From: Shewanella mesophila
GTDB lineage: Bacteria > Pseudomonadota > Gammaproteobacteria > Enterobacterales > Shewanellaceae
Length of the DNA: 64,000 nt
NCBI RefSeq assembly: GCF_019457515.1
Contig: NZ_CP080421.1
Span: 1,364,001-1,428,000 of the forward strand
Direction: 5' to 3'
In this document: positions 48,909 to 58,825 of the stretch, in pieces
How positions within the stretch are numbered: the first letter of the stretch is position 1
Layout: each line of letters begins with the position of its first letter
The notes under the pieces: generated by a model
What the model was told of the DNA's origin: nothing
Seen by the model: the letters and a program-made list of their open reading frames with translations, nothing else
Database searches by the model: none
Position numbers and translations under genes: made by a program

Positions 48909-50033
48909 CTAGTCAATATCAAAAAAAGCTTTAATCTCATCTATTTGGCACATGGCATCCTGATAGCCAAGATTAATTAATGCGCTGCAGTAAGATTGTT
49001 CGAATAACAGATAGGAGACGATACTCGAATCCGATTGTTGATTGATCCCGATAAGTCGTAGCAGTGTGCGCACCGCCATCGGCATATCATGATAGTGCTG
49101 AGCGGCAATGAGGCTTAAGTCTTCACTGGGTTTTATCACCAAAGTGTCGATGGTTTTGAGCGGCGCTTGTTGGCGGGCCTCTTCTGGAATAAGTTTCAAG
49201 GTTCCGTTGATACGCTGTAAACGTTCTAAGTCGCTGTTAAGCGTGTCTGAAAATATGGTATCAAGCAGATGGCCGGCAATGGTTGCGGTTTTAGGGTGAT
49301 GCTCTAACTCTTGGTGTATCTGTTTGTGTGGACTCTCTAAGTTTATCACCATGATTTTTTCTGCTCCTAAGTGAATAGGGCAGCTCAGGGGCGCTAACTG
49401 ATGCACTGAACCATCGCCGTAATAACCCCGATTGAGTTTTATCGAAGGGAACACTAATGGTATGGCGGAGCTGGCGAGCAGATGCTCGGTGTTGAGGTGG
49501 GTTCGTTGTCCTCCTCGCCTTGAGCGAACCCACTCATCAATATCTCGATTGGCCTGAAAAAAGGATACCGACCGTGACGAGTTATAACATGAGGTATCGA
49601 TACTGAGTGCATGAAGCGCTCCGTTACCGATATTTCTATCAATACGAGCAAAGTTAATCAGCTGATTCAGCAGTTCACGTAACGGATCATTATTGAATAA
49701 ACTACCCGCGTCAGGGTTAATCTTCTCATCTTGTAACCCCATTAACGCCATCTTAGCCAGATGTGATAAAACCCCCGAGAAAGACGCTCGATAGATTTTA
49801 TGGGTATTAAAATGACGCCAAACCCACTCAAGTTTATGCACTCCAAGATGAAAGCAGGAGGCGTGGGTAGCGATGGAGGTACCATTGATGGCGCCAGCGG
49901 AGGTTCCGCAAATAATCTTGAAAGGTATGCCATGATTTCGAGGATAGAATTGCACTATCGCCTTCAGCACGCCAACTTGGTATGCGGCGCGCGCACCGCC
50001 ACCGCCCAAAACTAACGCTTTTTTATCTGGCAA
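48909..50033 (-). CDS. Patatin-like phospholipase
   Basis: This is a predicted lipid acyl hydrolase of 374 residues. The oxyanion-hole motif GGGGARAAYQVGVLKAI starts the protein, the nucleophile is Ser45 in GTSAG, and the dyad aspartate is in GDGSVHQLAPL. There is no signal peptide, so it is cytoplasmic or exported by another route. The start is TTG at 50033 behind AAGGGGCGA. It is convergent with the antiporter. Confidence 0.9.
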   Translation of the reverse strand: MPDKKALVLGGGGARAAYQVGVLKAIVQFYPRNHGIPFKIICGTSAGAINGTSIATHASCFHLGVHKLEWVWRHFNTHKIYRASFSGVLSHLAKMALMGLQDEKINPDAGSLFNNDPLRELLNQLINFARIDRNIGNGALHALSIDTSCYNSSRSVSFFQANRDIDEWVRSRRGGQRTHLNTEHLLASSAIPLVFPSIKLNRGYYGDGSVHQLAPLSCPIHLGAEKIMVINLESPHKQIHQELEHHPKTATIAGHLLDTIFSDTLNSDLERLQRINGTLKLIPEEARQQAPLKTIDTLVIKPSEDLSLIAAQHYHDMPMAVRTLLRLIGINQQSDSSIVSYLLFEQSYCSALINLGYQDAMCQIDEIKAFFDID

Positions 50034-50453
50034 GTTCGCCCCTTATGCTTCTATTTTAGCGTTAATACGCTGTGGTTTACTTATGCTAGGGTCTGTCGCC
50101 CCTTATGCTGATTGCTATTAATGGTTAACCAGCGCTATAAATTTAGAATATGTGACCGCAGGTTGATGTTCAAGCTAGCAAGGTAAATTTTTGTTTGTTT
50201 ACTGTTAACGGGTCTATCACACTTTTAGCGCGTGTATAAACCTTCTCCTAGCATAAAAATCTCGATAATGGCCTAGTTAATAAGTCTATATTTACCTCAG
50301 CTTTACTTTGTGTTTTGGGGCGTGTTTACCCCTTATCTATTTGTAATTTATATGTTAAATATTGAGGTTTTATAAATTAACGATGACTTGAGCCAATTTG
50401 ATAATCTTGAACCTTGGGGTAGACTGGAAAAATCAACATATGAGGGATCAAAC
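50034..50453. other. Divergent promoter region (patatin / response regulator)
   Basis: The 14-base sequence TCGCCCCTTATGCT occurs at 50036-50049 and again at 50096-50109, exactly 60 bases apart. The first copy covers the predicted ribosome binding site of the patatin gene. The remainder is AT-rich and should hold the crbR-like promoter. No gene is seen. Confidence 0.5.
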
Positions 50454-51116
50454 ATGTTACAGCCACTAAAAATAATAATAGCTGATGACCATCCACTTTT
50501 TAGACAAGCATTAGTCAATATATTAACGTCTCAATTTCATGAGCTAACTATCTTCGAAGCGGAAACCATCGGCGAGCTTGATGAGATTTTGCTGCAACAT
50601 GATGATGCTGATCTCTTGCTGCTGGATCTTAATATTCCTAACGCACATGGTTTCAATACACTGGTTAATATTCGCAATACTTTTCCCCACATTGGAATTT
50701 TGGTGATCTCAGGCCAAGAGGATAAAGTCACCGTTGGCAAAAGCATTTCATTTGGTGCAGCAGGCTTTATTCCTAAATCCACCTCGGCCGATGAGATGCT
50801 TAAGGCGATAAAAGCCGTATTGGCGGGTCAGCAGTGGATCCCACAAGGCTGTGGCGATCTGACATCGGTTACCTTAGATTCGATGAGTAGCAAGATTGCT
50901 AGCTTATCGCCAAGACAACATAAAATATTAATGATGTTTGCCGATGGTTTGCTCAACAAACAGATAGCCTATGAGTTAGGTCTATCTGAAGCCACTATCA
51001 AGGCCCATGCTAGCGCTATCTTTCTTAAGCTTGGAGTTCATACTCGTACCCAAGCGGTCATCGCCATGAGTCAACTTTACCTCGATAAAACTCCACTGCT
51101 TGACGCCGTAGAATAA
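50454..51116 (+). CDS. LuxR/NarL-type response regulator, CrbR-like
   Basis: This is a 220-residue transcription regulator. The receiver domain has the acidic pair ADDHP, phosphoacceptor Asp58 in LLLLDLN and the lysine in GFIPKS; the LuxR-type HTH is SPRQHKILMMFADGLLNKQI followed by ELGLSEATIKAH. The start ATG 50454 follows GAGGGATC. It ends three bases from the convergent symporter-type hybrid kinase. In Vibrio CrbS/CrbR, and in Pseudomonas MxtR/ErdR, such a pair controls acetyl-CoA synthetase and acetate use, which is the basis for the name. Direct targets here are inferred. Confidence 0.88.
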   Translation: MLQPLKIIIADDHPLFRQALVNILTSQFHELTIFEAETIGELDEILLQHDDADLLLLDLNIPNAHGFNTLVNIRNTFPHIGILVISGQEDKVTVGKSISFGAAGFIPKSTSADEMLKAIKAVLAGQQWIPQGCGDLTSVTLDSMSSKIASLSPRQHKILMMFADGLLNKQIAYELGLSEATIKAHASAIFLKLGVHTRTQAVIAMSQLYLDKTPLLDAVE

Positions 51117-51119
51117 GCG

Positions 51120-54100
51120 CTATAGCTCAGTGCTAGCATAACTGCTCGGTGTCGCCGAGTAGTTATTGTGCAAGCTATTCGCTAAGGTAGCGCTCATAAC
51201 TGCTCTCAGCGCTATGGGTTTTATTATTTTGCGCAGGTAGCCATAACCCAATGATTTAGCTCGAAGCACTACACTTTCATCTATGGTTGCCGTGATCAAA
51301 ATAGCGGGCACGGGATGAGGTGATAGCTGCTCAATTTCGGTCATCAAGTCTAAACCGTTCAAGTTGTCATCAAGTTGGTAATCGACTAAAACAATATCGA
51401 TTTTCACGCCATGTTGTTTGAATAAGGCTTTGGCCTCGTCTGCAGATGCCGCGCTATAGACGTGACATTTCCAGCCATTAAGCAGCTCTTCCATTCCTGC
51501 AAGGACATTAGGATCGTTGTCGATACAAAGCACATGTACGCCATTTAAGGTGAGGATATCGGCTTTGGTTGTGACCAATTCTTGTGGTTTGGCGATAGCC
51601 GTTTTGACTTGTAAACTAAAAATACTGCCATGATTGACCTCGGAAGATAAGGTCAGTTGATGATGCAGTAAGCCGGTCAAACCTTGTGCGATATTAAGCC
51701 CTAAACCTAGACCATTGACTCCTTCGTGACCTGAGTGTTGTAAACGGGTGAACTGCTCAAAAATAACCACCTGTTTGTCGGCGGGGATCCCTGGACCATT
51801 ATCAACCACCTGTATCAATATATCGCTCCCTTTTCGGCGACATCCGAGCACAATTTTTCCATCTCCTGCGTAGCGAAACGCATTGCTGACCAGGTTTTGT
51901 AAGATACGTCTTAACAATACCCTGTCGCTGCTGACCCAAATCGCGGTCTTAATCGATTTGAATTTGACCTTTGACGTCGTCGCCATGGCGCTAAACTCTT
52001 CGACTAAGGAATCGAGCACCTCTTGCAGTGGGAAGTCACATATCTCGGGCACTATGGTGCCGCTTTCTATTCGCGAGACTTCATTTAAGTCCAGTAACAG
52101 TTCATTGGCCACTTGCAGTGCATTATCGATATAGCCGATCTGCTGTTTTTGTTTCGTGGATAATTGACCGTTTTGCACGAAGGCCGACGAGAACAAGCGT
52201 GCCGCCGATAGGGGTTGCAGTAGATCATGGCTACAGGCTTTTAAATAGAGGCTTTTCTTTTGGTGCGCTTGCTCTACCTTCTGCAGTGCATCTGCGAGCT
52301 CTGCGTTTGACTGACCGAGCTGCAAGTTAGCTTGCTCGAGCTTTTTAGTACGTTCATAGACGCGCGCTTCGAGATCCAGATTCTTCTCTTTAAGCAGTTT
52401 TTCAGCCTCTCGATACATGGTGATATCGGAAAATATCATCACAAAACCGCCATCGGGGATGGGGTTGCCTTGGATGCGGATCGTTTTACCGTCAGGCTGA
52501 ATTCGCTCTGTGCTGTGACGACTACCTTGACGCAGAAAATCGAGGCGACGCTGCACTTGTTCATCGAGATTGGTGACGTAATGGTTGCCAACGCTCAAAT
52601 TATATTTAATCAGCTGGCTCACTGGGCAGCCAATATAGATGAGATCGTCCGGGTAGTTAAATAGGTTGAGATAATGCTGATTCCAGGCCACTAACTTGAG
52701 GTCACTGTCGATCACAGAGATCCCTTCACTGGCATTTTCAATGGCACTATGAAGTACCGAGCGACTGAACTCCATGCGATGGTTTGAGGCGACTTCCACT
52801 AATTGGGCGACGTCTTCAATGGCAATATCGCGGCCCTTTAATGCATAGGAGATCACTAAGCGCGCCGATGCCGACCCCATTACACTGGCGAGCATATTTT
52901 CGGTGTAAAAAATGAGTGCCTGATTGTGTGCATTCTTATCGACAATGGGTTGAGGCTGGCAAGAGAAGAAATTATAAAATCCTTGGGCGGCTTTATCTTT
53001 ACCTACAAACCTAGCGACTAATAGCTCCAGTTCGGTAGGATTGACGTGTTTAGGCACCTCTTGCTGCAATTTATCTAGCTCAGGTCGCTCTATAAAATGC
53101 GCGATCTGCATCTGCTCGTGTATGCTCTGACGGGTAAATGATGACACAAGCCAGATAGCCATGACATTGACAAACAGGCCGAGTAATGTGGCCATTGTTG
53201 TCATCGAGTATTCACTGCCTGCAAAAGGATGTGGGTATAAACCTAGCTGAGGTAACAGGTTGAGTGTCAGCCACAAACTAAAGCCAGAGGTGATGCCGAC
53301 CAGCACGCCGATTAAGGTCACCCTGCGCCATAAAAATGCAGCAAAAAGGGCGGGACCTATCTGAGCTATGGCACCGAAGGCGACCTCTCCTAGGGAGGCT
53401 AAGGTATCGGGCGGCGCAACGAGAAACATGCCATAGCTTAAGAAAATAACAAATAACACCAGTGCTTTACGGATATTCAGTAGGTGAGATCTAAACTTAT
53501 AGAAGTCGGCACTTTGAATATTGTTGATCTTAAAGAGTGTTGGAAATACCACTTCATTACTGAGCATGGTGCTCAGGGCGATGGTTGAGATGATCACCAT
53601 CGAACTTGCCGCAGAAATAGCCCCTAGAAAACTAAAGAGTCCTAACCAGATCTCGCCAGTAAAAGCGGGGAGAAATAGCACATAGGCATCACTCTTAAGC
53701 GAGTCACCGTAAAGGATATTGCCAGCTTGCCCAAGTGGGGTGGCAAAGAAGGCAAAAACCAAAATATAGAGCGGAAATGTCCAGCGGCTCCAGAGGGCAT
53801 GTTTTTGATCTTTAAGTTCGACGATTAATACCTGAAACTGTCTCGGCAGACAAAGAAATGCCGACATCACAATAAACAGCAAACCAAACATAGAGATAAG
53901 ATTGGGATAGGTAAACTGCATGGTAATGGGGGACGCTTCGCTGGCCTTACGCCAAATATCCAGAGGTGAATCAAACAGGTAAAAAGAGACAAATATGCCG
54001 ATAGTCAGGTAGGCGATAACTTTGACAAAAGACTCAAAGGCAATCGCCAGCATCATCCCCGGATGACGCTCGGTAACATCGATGGCGCGTACCCCAAAAA

Positions 54101-54608
54101 TAATGGTAAAGCCTGCCAGAATAAGGCTGACGACTAATCCCAACTGCCACGAGGAGAGCAGGTGATCTTGGCGGAGGATCTCATAGGAGTTCACAATCGC
54201 CTTTTGCTGCAAGGCGATATAGGGCAAGGTGCCGACCAGCGCCACAAAGGTTACCACTACGGCTAATATGGGTGACTTACCAAAGCGTGCGGCCAGTAAA
54301 TCGGCAATTGAGGTGATGTTGAGCCGTAAGCAGACACGAATAACCCGTTGGATAAATGGCCAGGCAAAGATAAACAGTAAAATAGGCGCGATATAAACGG
54401 GTAGATAAGAAAAGGAGTTATTTGCCGCTTGCCCAGCGGTTCCTAGAAATCCCCAAGAGGTACAATAAACCCCCAATGAGAGCGAATAGATCACCGTATG
54501 CTGTTTGCTGAAGAGTTTCTCGCGGTACTTATCGCCTAAGAACGCCATCAAAAACAGTAAGCCAATATAGCTGATGCTAATAGCGACCAATAACCAATTA
54601 GGGAACAT
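51120..54608 (-). CDS. Sodium/solute-symporter hybrid histidine kinase, CrbS-like
   Basis: This 1162-residue sensor begins with a sodium:solute symporter (SSS/SLC5) domain of about 13 helices (residues 1-~500; GVYCTSWGFLGTAGQAANN near 47-65 is typical). It continues with a PAS domain (~640-760), a HisKA domain (~790-850; CSHDLLQPLSAARLF with the phosphorylated histidine), a HATPase domain (~890-1000; VVDNGPGIP, GLGLGLNIAQGL) and a C-terminal receiver (LVDYQLDD). This architecture matches CrbS/MxtR/CbrA-type kinases that sense a transported metabolite or carbon status. It probably phosphorylates the adjacent LuxR-type regulator. Confidence 0.92.
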   Translation of the reverse strand: MFPNWLLVAISISYIGLLFLMAFLGDKYREKLFSKQHTVIYSLSLGVYCTSWGFLGTAGQAANNSFSYLPVYIAPILLFIFAWPFIQRVIRVCLRLNITSIADLLAARFGKSPILAVVVTFVALVGTLPYIALQQKAIVNSYEILRQDHLLSSWQLGLVVSLILAGFTIIFGVRAIDVTERHPGMMLAIAFESFVKVIAYLTIGIFVSFYLFDSPLDIWRKASEASPITMQFTYPNLISMFGLLFIVMSAFLCLPRQFQVLIVELKDQKHALWSRWTFPLYILVFAFFATPLGQAGNILYGDSLKSDAYVLFLPAFTGEIWLGLFSFLGAISAASSMVIISTIALSTMLSNEVVFPTLFKINNIQSADFYKFRSHLLNIRKALVLFVIFLSYGMFLVAPPDTLASLGEVAFGAIAQIGPALFAAFLWRRVTLIGVLVGITSGFSLWLTLNLLPQLGLYPHPFAGSEYSMTTMATLLGLFVNVMAIWLVSSFTRQSIHEQMQIAHFIERPELDKLQQEVPKHVNPTELELLVARFVGKDKAAQGFYNFFSCQPQPIVDKNAHNQALIFYTENMLASVMGSASARLVISYALKGRDIAIEDVAQLVEVASNHRMEFSRSVLHSAIENASEGISVIDSDLKLVAWNQHYLNLFNYPDDLIYIGCPVSQLIKYNLSVGNHYVTNLDEQVQRRLDFLRQGSRHSTERIQPDGKTIRIQGNPIPDGGFVMIFSDITMYREAEKLLKEKNLDLEARVYERTKKLEQANLQLGQSNAELADALQKVEQAHQKKSLYLKACSHDLLQPLSAARLFSSAFVQNGQLSTKQKQQIGYIDNALQVANELLLDLNEVSRIESGTIVPEICDFPLQEVLDSLVEEFSAMATTSKVKFKSIKTAIWVSSDRVLLRRILQNLVSNAFRYAGDGKIVLGCRRKGSDILIQVVDNGPGIPADKQVVIFEQFTRLQHSGHEGVNGLGLGLNIAQGLTGLLHHQLTLSSEVNHGSIFSLQVKTAIAKPQELVTTKADILTLNGVHVLCIDNDPNVLAGMEELLNGWKCHVYSAASADEAKALFKQHGVKIDIVLVDYQLDDNLNGLDLMTEIEQLSPHPVPAILITATIDESVVLRAKSLGYGYLRKIIKPIALRAVMSATLANSLHNNYSATPSSYASTEL

Positions 54609-54740
54609 AGATTAAGACCTATTTTTCAGGAGCTTAATCGCCGTTTTAACTGGCCCGCCCCTTTGTTTGTTATCAAGACAACATATCACATATCGCCCTA
54701 TATTCGTCGAGTAATCCTATCGACTTAAGTCTTAGCCTGT

Positions 54741-54796
54741 TGGTGTTAATCATCTGGTATTAAGACCTTGGTATTGAACATAAGGTATTAATACTG
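54741..54796. repeat. Four 14-bp direct repeats upstream of the DcaP-like porin
   Basis: TGGTGTTAA, TGGTATTAA, TGGTATTGA and AGGTATTAA start at 54741, 54755, 54769 and 54783, an exact 14-base period, 80-135 bases before the porin start. An inverted TAATACC at 54803 pairs with the last unit. This could be a regulator-binding array or a minisatellite. Confidence 0.75.
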
Positions 54797-54875
54797 CTGC
54801 ACTAATACCTATTCCCAATTGAGCCTGTGTGCATATTTCTCCATCTTGGACGCAGACATAACAGGGGATAAAAAG

Positions 54876-55916
54876 ATGCTTATTTCAACAATAAAAAAGA
54901 TCACACTCGCGAGTTCACTTTGTTTAATAGCGGGTTCTGCCGCTGCAGGTTACGACTTTGATCTCGGCGAAAACGGAAAATTGTCATTTGGAGGTTACCT
55001 CAAGGCCGATGCGCGCTATGTATCTGGCGATGTGGGCTACCGTGACTTTTGGATTGGCTCTGGTGCTCCGCTAGCCGAAAGCGCTAATCAATTCAAAATT
55101 TTTGCCAATGAATCGCGTTTCAATACCAAGTATGTTCACGGTGATGTGATGGGCTTCATCGAAATGGACTTCTTTGGTGGCGGCGGCAATGAGGTGGTTT
55201 CCAATTCGGCGAATCCGCGTCTGCGTCATGCCTTTATCAAGTATAAAGGGCTGACAGCGGGTCAAACCTGGACCACCTTTATGAATACCAGCGCCATTCC
55301 TGAAACCGCCGATTTTGCCGGTGCGACAGTGGGGCTAGCATTTATTCGTCAAGGCCAGATCCGTTATGACATCGGCAATTTTCAGGTATCGATAGAGAAC
55401 CCTGAAAGCGTTGGCGGCGACCCTGCAAACGATGATCTGCCCGATGTTGTTGCGCGTTACAATTTCAAAGGTGATTGGGGTAATGTCTCTATCTCCGCCT
55501 TGGGTCGTAGCCTCAATACCCAGATGGGCAAGAGTGAAACCGCATTTGGCGGCTCGATTGCCGGACTCATCAAGACCTTCGGAAAAGATGATTTCCGTTT
55601 TCAATTCCATCAAGGCGAAGTGGGCCGCTATGTCGGTATTGGCGCCGCGTCAGATCTTGTTGGTGAAGAGGTGGAAACCACAACATCTTACTTAGCCGCC
55701 TATCGCCATTACTGGACAGATAGCCTGAGAACCACCGTACTCTATGGTCGCGTCGAAACCGATATTACTGAAGCCGATCGCAGTCAGTGGAGTGTCAACC
55801 TGTTTAAAAACCTTACGCCAGCACTCGCCATTGGTTTTGAAGTCGGTAACTTTGAGATCGGTGATCAAGATGTCGACTCAGACTACGCTCAATTCTCAGT
55901 ACGTTACGCCCTCTAG
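54876..55916 (+). CDS. DcaP-like outer membrane porin
   Basis: This is a 346-residue predicted trimeric porin. The signal peptide MLISTIKKITLASSLCLIAG has cleavage near AAA-GY; the mature protein has repeated barrel strands (KLSFGGYLKADARYVSGD, RLRHAFIKYKGLTAGQTW, then SDYAQFSVRYAL at the end). The YIKxDA-like start and AGQTWTTFM match DcaP-type porins for dicarboxylates and similar acids. The ATG 54876 follows CAGGGGATAAA. It precedes an ABC importer and acyl-CoA ligases on the same strand and probably admits their substrate. Confidence 0.85.
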   Translation: MLISTIKKITLASSLCLIAGSAAAGYDFDLGENGKLSFGGYLKADARYVSGDVGYRDFWIGSGAPLAESANQFKIFANESRFNTKYVHGDVMGFIEMDFFGGGGNEVVSNSANPRLRHAFIKYKGLTAGQTWTTFMNTSAIPETADFAGATVGLAFIRQGQIRYDIGNFQVSIENPESVGGDPANDDLPDVVARYNFKGDWGNVSISALGRSLNTQMGKSETAFGGSIAGLIKTFGKDDFRFQFHQGEVGRYVGIGAASDLVGEEVETTTSYLAAYRHYWTDSLRTTVLYGRVETDITEADRSQWSVNLFKNLTPALAIGFEVGNFEIGDQDVDSDYAQFSVRYAL

Positions 55917-55928
55917 TTCCATCATTTT

Positions 55929-55964
55929 GGGGGGAGGGTTGCTCCCGCTCCTTCCCCTTTTTTT
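55929..55964 (+). terminator. Terminator-like hairpin after the porin
   Basis: A GGGGGAGG arm can pair with CCTTCCCC across a ~12-base loop and is followed by seven T. It would partly separate the porin from the ABC operon. Confidence 0.7.
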
Positions 55965-56057
55965 GTGCCGCGAGATCCCAATGGGTGGTTTGTTTTCGTT
56001 CATCGTCTTGGTCAAAGGCTCGGCAATGGGGAAAAGATAAGTGTTATTTAAAGGAGT

Positions 56058-56861
56058 ATGGATGTGACAGATACCATTTTAAAAGTTGATCAAATCTCCC
56101 TCGCATTTGGTGGTGTAAAAGCGCTAACCGATGTCAGTTTTGAGGTAAAACGAGGCGCAGTATTTTCTATTATCGGCCCCAATGGGGCGGGTAAAACTTC
56201 GATGCTTAACAGCATATCTGGTCGTTATCGTCCCCAGAAGGGAGCGATTCATTTTGACGGCCAAGACGTGACTCACATGCGTCCTAACGATCGCGCCGAT
56301 CTTGGCATTGGCCGTACTTTTCAAAACTTAGCCTTATTTGGTCACATGTCAGTACTCGATAACATCATGGTCGGGCGTCATCATCTAATGAAAAACAACT
56401 GGCTCACTGGTCCTCTGTATTGGGCATCGCCAGCACAGAAAGAGGAGCTGGCGCATCGCCGTCAAGTCGAGGAGATCATCGATTTTCTCGATATTACCCA
56501 TGTTCGCAAATCGGTGGCAGGCACCTTGTCATACGGGTTACGTAAACGTGTCGAGTTAGCTCGGGCTATCGCCCTTAATCCCAAATTGATTCTGCTTGAT
56601 GAGCCTATGGCGGGAATGAACCTAGAAGAGAAAGAGGATATGGCGCGCTACATTCTCGATCTCAATGAAGAGTTCGATATCACAGTGGTGATGATTGAGC
56701 ACGATATGGGCGTGGTCATGGATATCTCCCATGAAGTGATGGTGCTCGATTTCGGTAAGCGACTCATCTGTGGCCTACCCGATGAGGTGATGGCCAATGA
56801 GCATGTGAGACAGGCTTATTTAGGGCTTGAAGATAACGAGCAATTAAAAGAGGTCGTCTAA
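56058..56861 (+). CDS. ABC transporter ATP-binding protein, LivG-like
   Basis: This 267-residue ATPase belongs to the branched-chain-amino-acid (HAAT) importer class. It has Walker A GPNGAGKTS (40-48), the LivG-type signature LSYGLRKR, Walker B LILLDEPMAGMN and the H-loop MIEHDMGVVMD. AAAGGAGT precedes the ATG. The next gene begins at its last base (TAATG), so transporter and acyl-CoA synthetase are translationally coupled. It pairs with the LivF-like ATPase at the end of the operon. Confidence 0.93.
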   Translation: MDVTDTILKVDQISLAFGGVKALTDVSFEVKRGAVFSIIGPNGAGKTSMLNSISGRYRPQKGAIHFDGQDVTHMRPNDRADLGIGRTFQNLALFGHMSVLDNIMVGRHHLMKNNWLTGPLYWASPAQKEELAHRRQVEEIIDFLDITHVRKSVAGTLSYGLRKRVELARAIALNPKLILLDEPMAGMNLEEKEDMARYILDLNEEFDITVVMIEHDMGVVMDISHEVMVLDFGKRLICGLPDEVMANEHVRQAYLGLEDNEQLKEVV

Positions 56862-58825
56862 TGAATAGCTCAAATCAATTATCTAATCCGTCATTCGACA
56901 TGGGGAACAGGGACACTTTTCCCAAGATATTGCGTCACAACGCCGCTAACTGGGGCGCTGAAATCGCCATGCGTGAAAAGGAATTTGGGATCTGGAGTGA
57001 GTTCACTTGGCAAGATTACCATAACCGAGTGAAGTGGATGTCCCTAGCCTTTAATCACTTAGGCATAGAAGCTAAAACCACTATAGCCCTGCTAGGGGAT
57101 AATCGCCCTGAGTGGGTCTGGGGCGAAGTCGCAGCCCACGCATTATGCTGTTTTTCACTTGGAATATATCAAGATTCACTTCATGAAGAGGTCGCCTACT
57201 TACTAAATCGCAGCAATGCGCAGGTGGTTGTGGCCGAGGATGAGGAGCAGTGTGACAAGTTACTCGAGCTTGGTGACCAGATTCCGGATGTGAAATATAT
57301 TGTTTACTGCGATCCACGAGGCATGCGCAAATATGACGATCCACGCCTAATTAGCGTCGAAGAGATCTACCGCATCGGTCAAGAAGTTGATAACACGGCG
57401 CCGCGCACCTATGACAACCTAGTCGATGCAGGGAAGGCTGAAAATATTGCTATCTATTGCACCACTTCTGGCACCACGTCCAAACCCAAAATCGTACTGC
57501 TGCAAGGCAGTAAGTTTATCGATCACTGCTGCTCCTATTTACGTGCCGATCCAAGGGCTCCTGGCGATAACTATGTATCGGTACTGCCACTTCCTTGGAT
57601 CATGGAGCAGGTTTATGCAGTAGGTCAGGCCTTGATTGCTCGCCAAATTGTGAACTTTGTCGAAGAGCAAGAGACCATGATGGCGGATCTGCGCGAAATT
57701 GGCCCAAGCTTTGTGCTGTTAGCGCCTCGAGTTTGGGAAGGTATCCTCGCCGATGTTAAAGCGCGCATGATGGATTCGACCCCTTTTAAGCAAAAGCTAT
57801 TTAATTTCGCTATGGAGCGAGCTGAAAAACGCTTAGCAGAGGGCAAGCGCTCTAAGCTTGCGGATCTGCTATTGATGAAGGCGCTGCGCGACCGACTCGG
57901 ATTCTCATTCCTTAAATCGGCAGCCACCGGCGGGGCGGCGATGGGGCCTGACACCTTTAAGTTTTTCCAAAGTATTGGGGTGCCGCTGCGTCAACTCTAT
58001 GGTCAAACCGAGATGTGCGGCGCTTACACCATACATCATCCTGATGATGTGGATTACGATAGCGTTGGCGTGGCGTTCGATACCGCCGAACTCAAGGTGA
58101 TCAATACCGACAGTGAAGGTGTGGGAGAGGTCATTGCCAAAACCGTTGGCATGTTCAATGGCTATCTTGGCGACCAAGCCGCCTATGATGAAGATGTTAA
58201 AGAGGGTTGGATGCATACGGGCGATGCAGGTTACTTCAAACCATCGGGTCATCTGGTGGTGATCGACCGCATTAAAGATCTGGCGAAAACCAGTAACGGC
58301 ATTCAGTACTCGCCGCAATATATAGAGAACAAACTTAAATTCTCATCCTTTATCGGTGAAGCGGTCATCCTAGGCAAGGATAAACCTTACTTGTCGGCGA
58401 TATTATGCATTCGGTTCAGTATCGTTGCTAAATGGGCTGAGCAGCAAGGCCTTGCCTTTACCAACTACACCAGCTTATCGAGCCTACCAGAGGTTTATCA
58501 GCAGCTAACTCGCGAAGTTGAGCATGTTAATGAAACCCTGCCAGACGCTCAGAAAATAAATAAATTCATTCTGTTATATAAAGAACTCGATGCCGATGAC
58601 GGTGAGCTAACCCGCACGCGTAAGGTGCGCCGCGGCGTCATCGCCGACAAGTATGGCGACATTATCGATTCTATCTACAACGATGAGCCCCATGTCGATA
58701 TCGACACAGTGATCACCTTCCAAGATGGCACTAAGTCACGGATTAAAACCCAGTTACAGGTGGCTTCGGTGATCGATAGTCAAGTCGTTAACGATGCCAG
58801 CAAAGCGCAAAGGAGAGCATCATGA
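56861..58825 (+). CDS. AMP-binding long-chain acyl-CoA synthetase-like protein
   Basis: This is a 654-residue adenylate-forming ligase expected to activate a carboxylic acid to its CoA thioester. Motifs are TTSGTTSKPK (A3; the usual Gly before the Pro-Lys is Ser), LYGQTEMCG (A5), HTGDAGY (A7) and DRIKDLAKTSNG (A8). Length and C-terminal arrangement resemble long-chain/bubblegum-type synthetases. It lies inside the importer operon, between the LivG-like ATPase and the LivH-like permease, so it probably acts on the imported substrate. The substrate is unknown. Confidence 0.9.
   Translation: MNSSNQLSNPSFDMGNRDTFPKILRHNAANWGAEIAMREKEFGIWSEFTWQDYHNRVKWMSLAFNHLGIEAKTTIALLGDNRPEWVWGEVAAHALCCFSLGIYQDSLHEEVAYLLNRSNAQVVVAEDEEQCDKLLELGDQIPDVKYIVYCDPRGMRKYDDPRLISVEEIYRIGQEVDNTAPRTYDNLVDAGKAENIAIYCTTSGTTSKPKIVLLQGSKFIDHCCSYLRADPRAPGDNYVSVLPLPWIMEQVYAVGQALIARQIVNFVEEQETMMADLREIGPSFVLLAPRVWEGILADVKARMMDSTPFKQKLFNFAMERAEKRLAEGKRSKLADLLLMKALRDRLGFSFLKSAATGGAAMGPDTFKFFQSIGVPLRQLYGQTEMCGAYTIHHPDDVDYDSVGVAFDTAELKVINTDSEGVGEVIAKTVGMFNGYLGDQAAYDEDVKEGWMHTGDAGYFKPSGHLVVIDRIKDLAKTSNGIQYSPQYIENKLKFSSFIGEAVILGKDKPYLSAILCIRFSIVAKWAEQQGLAFTNYTSLSSLPEVYQQLTREVEHVNETLPDAQKINKFILLYKELDADDGELTRTRKVRRGVIADKYGDIIDSIYNDEPHVDIDTVITFQDGTKSRIKTQLQVASVIDSQVVNDASKAQRRAS

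Noticed and set aside
57905..58318. Minus-strand 137-codon frame opposite the acyl-CoA synthetase
   Set aside because: It is antisense to conserved adenylation motifs, with no ribosome binding site.
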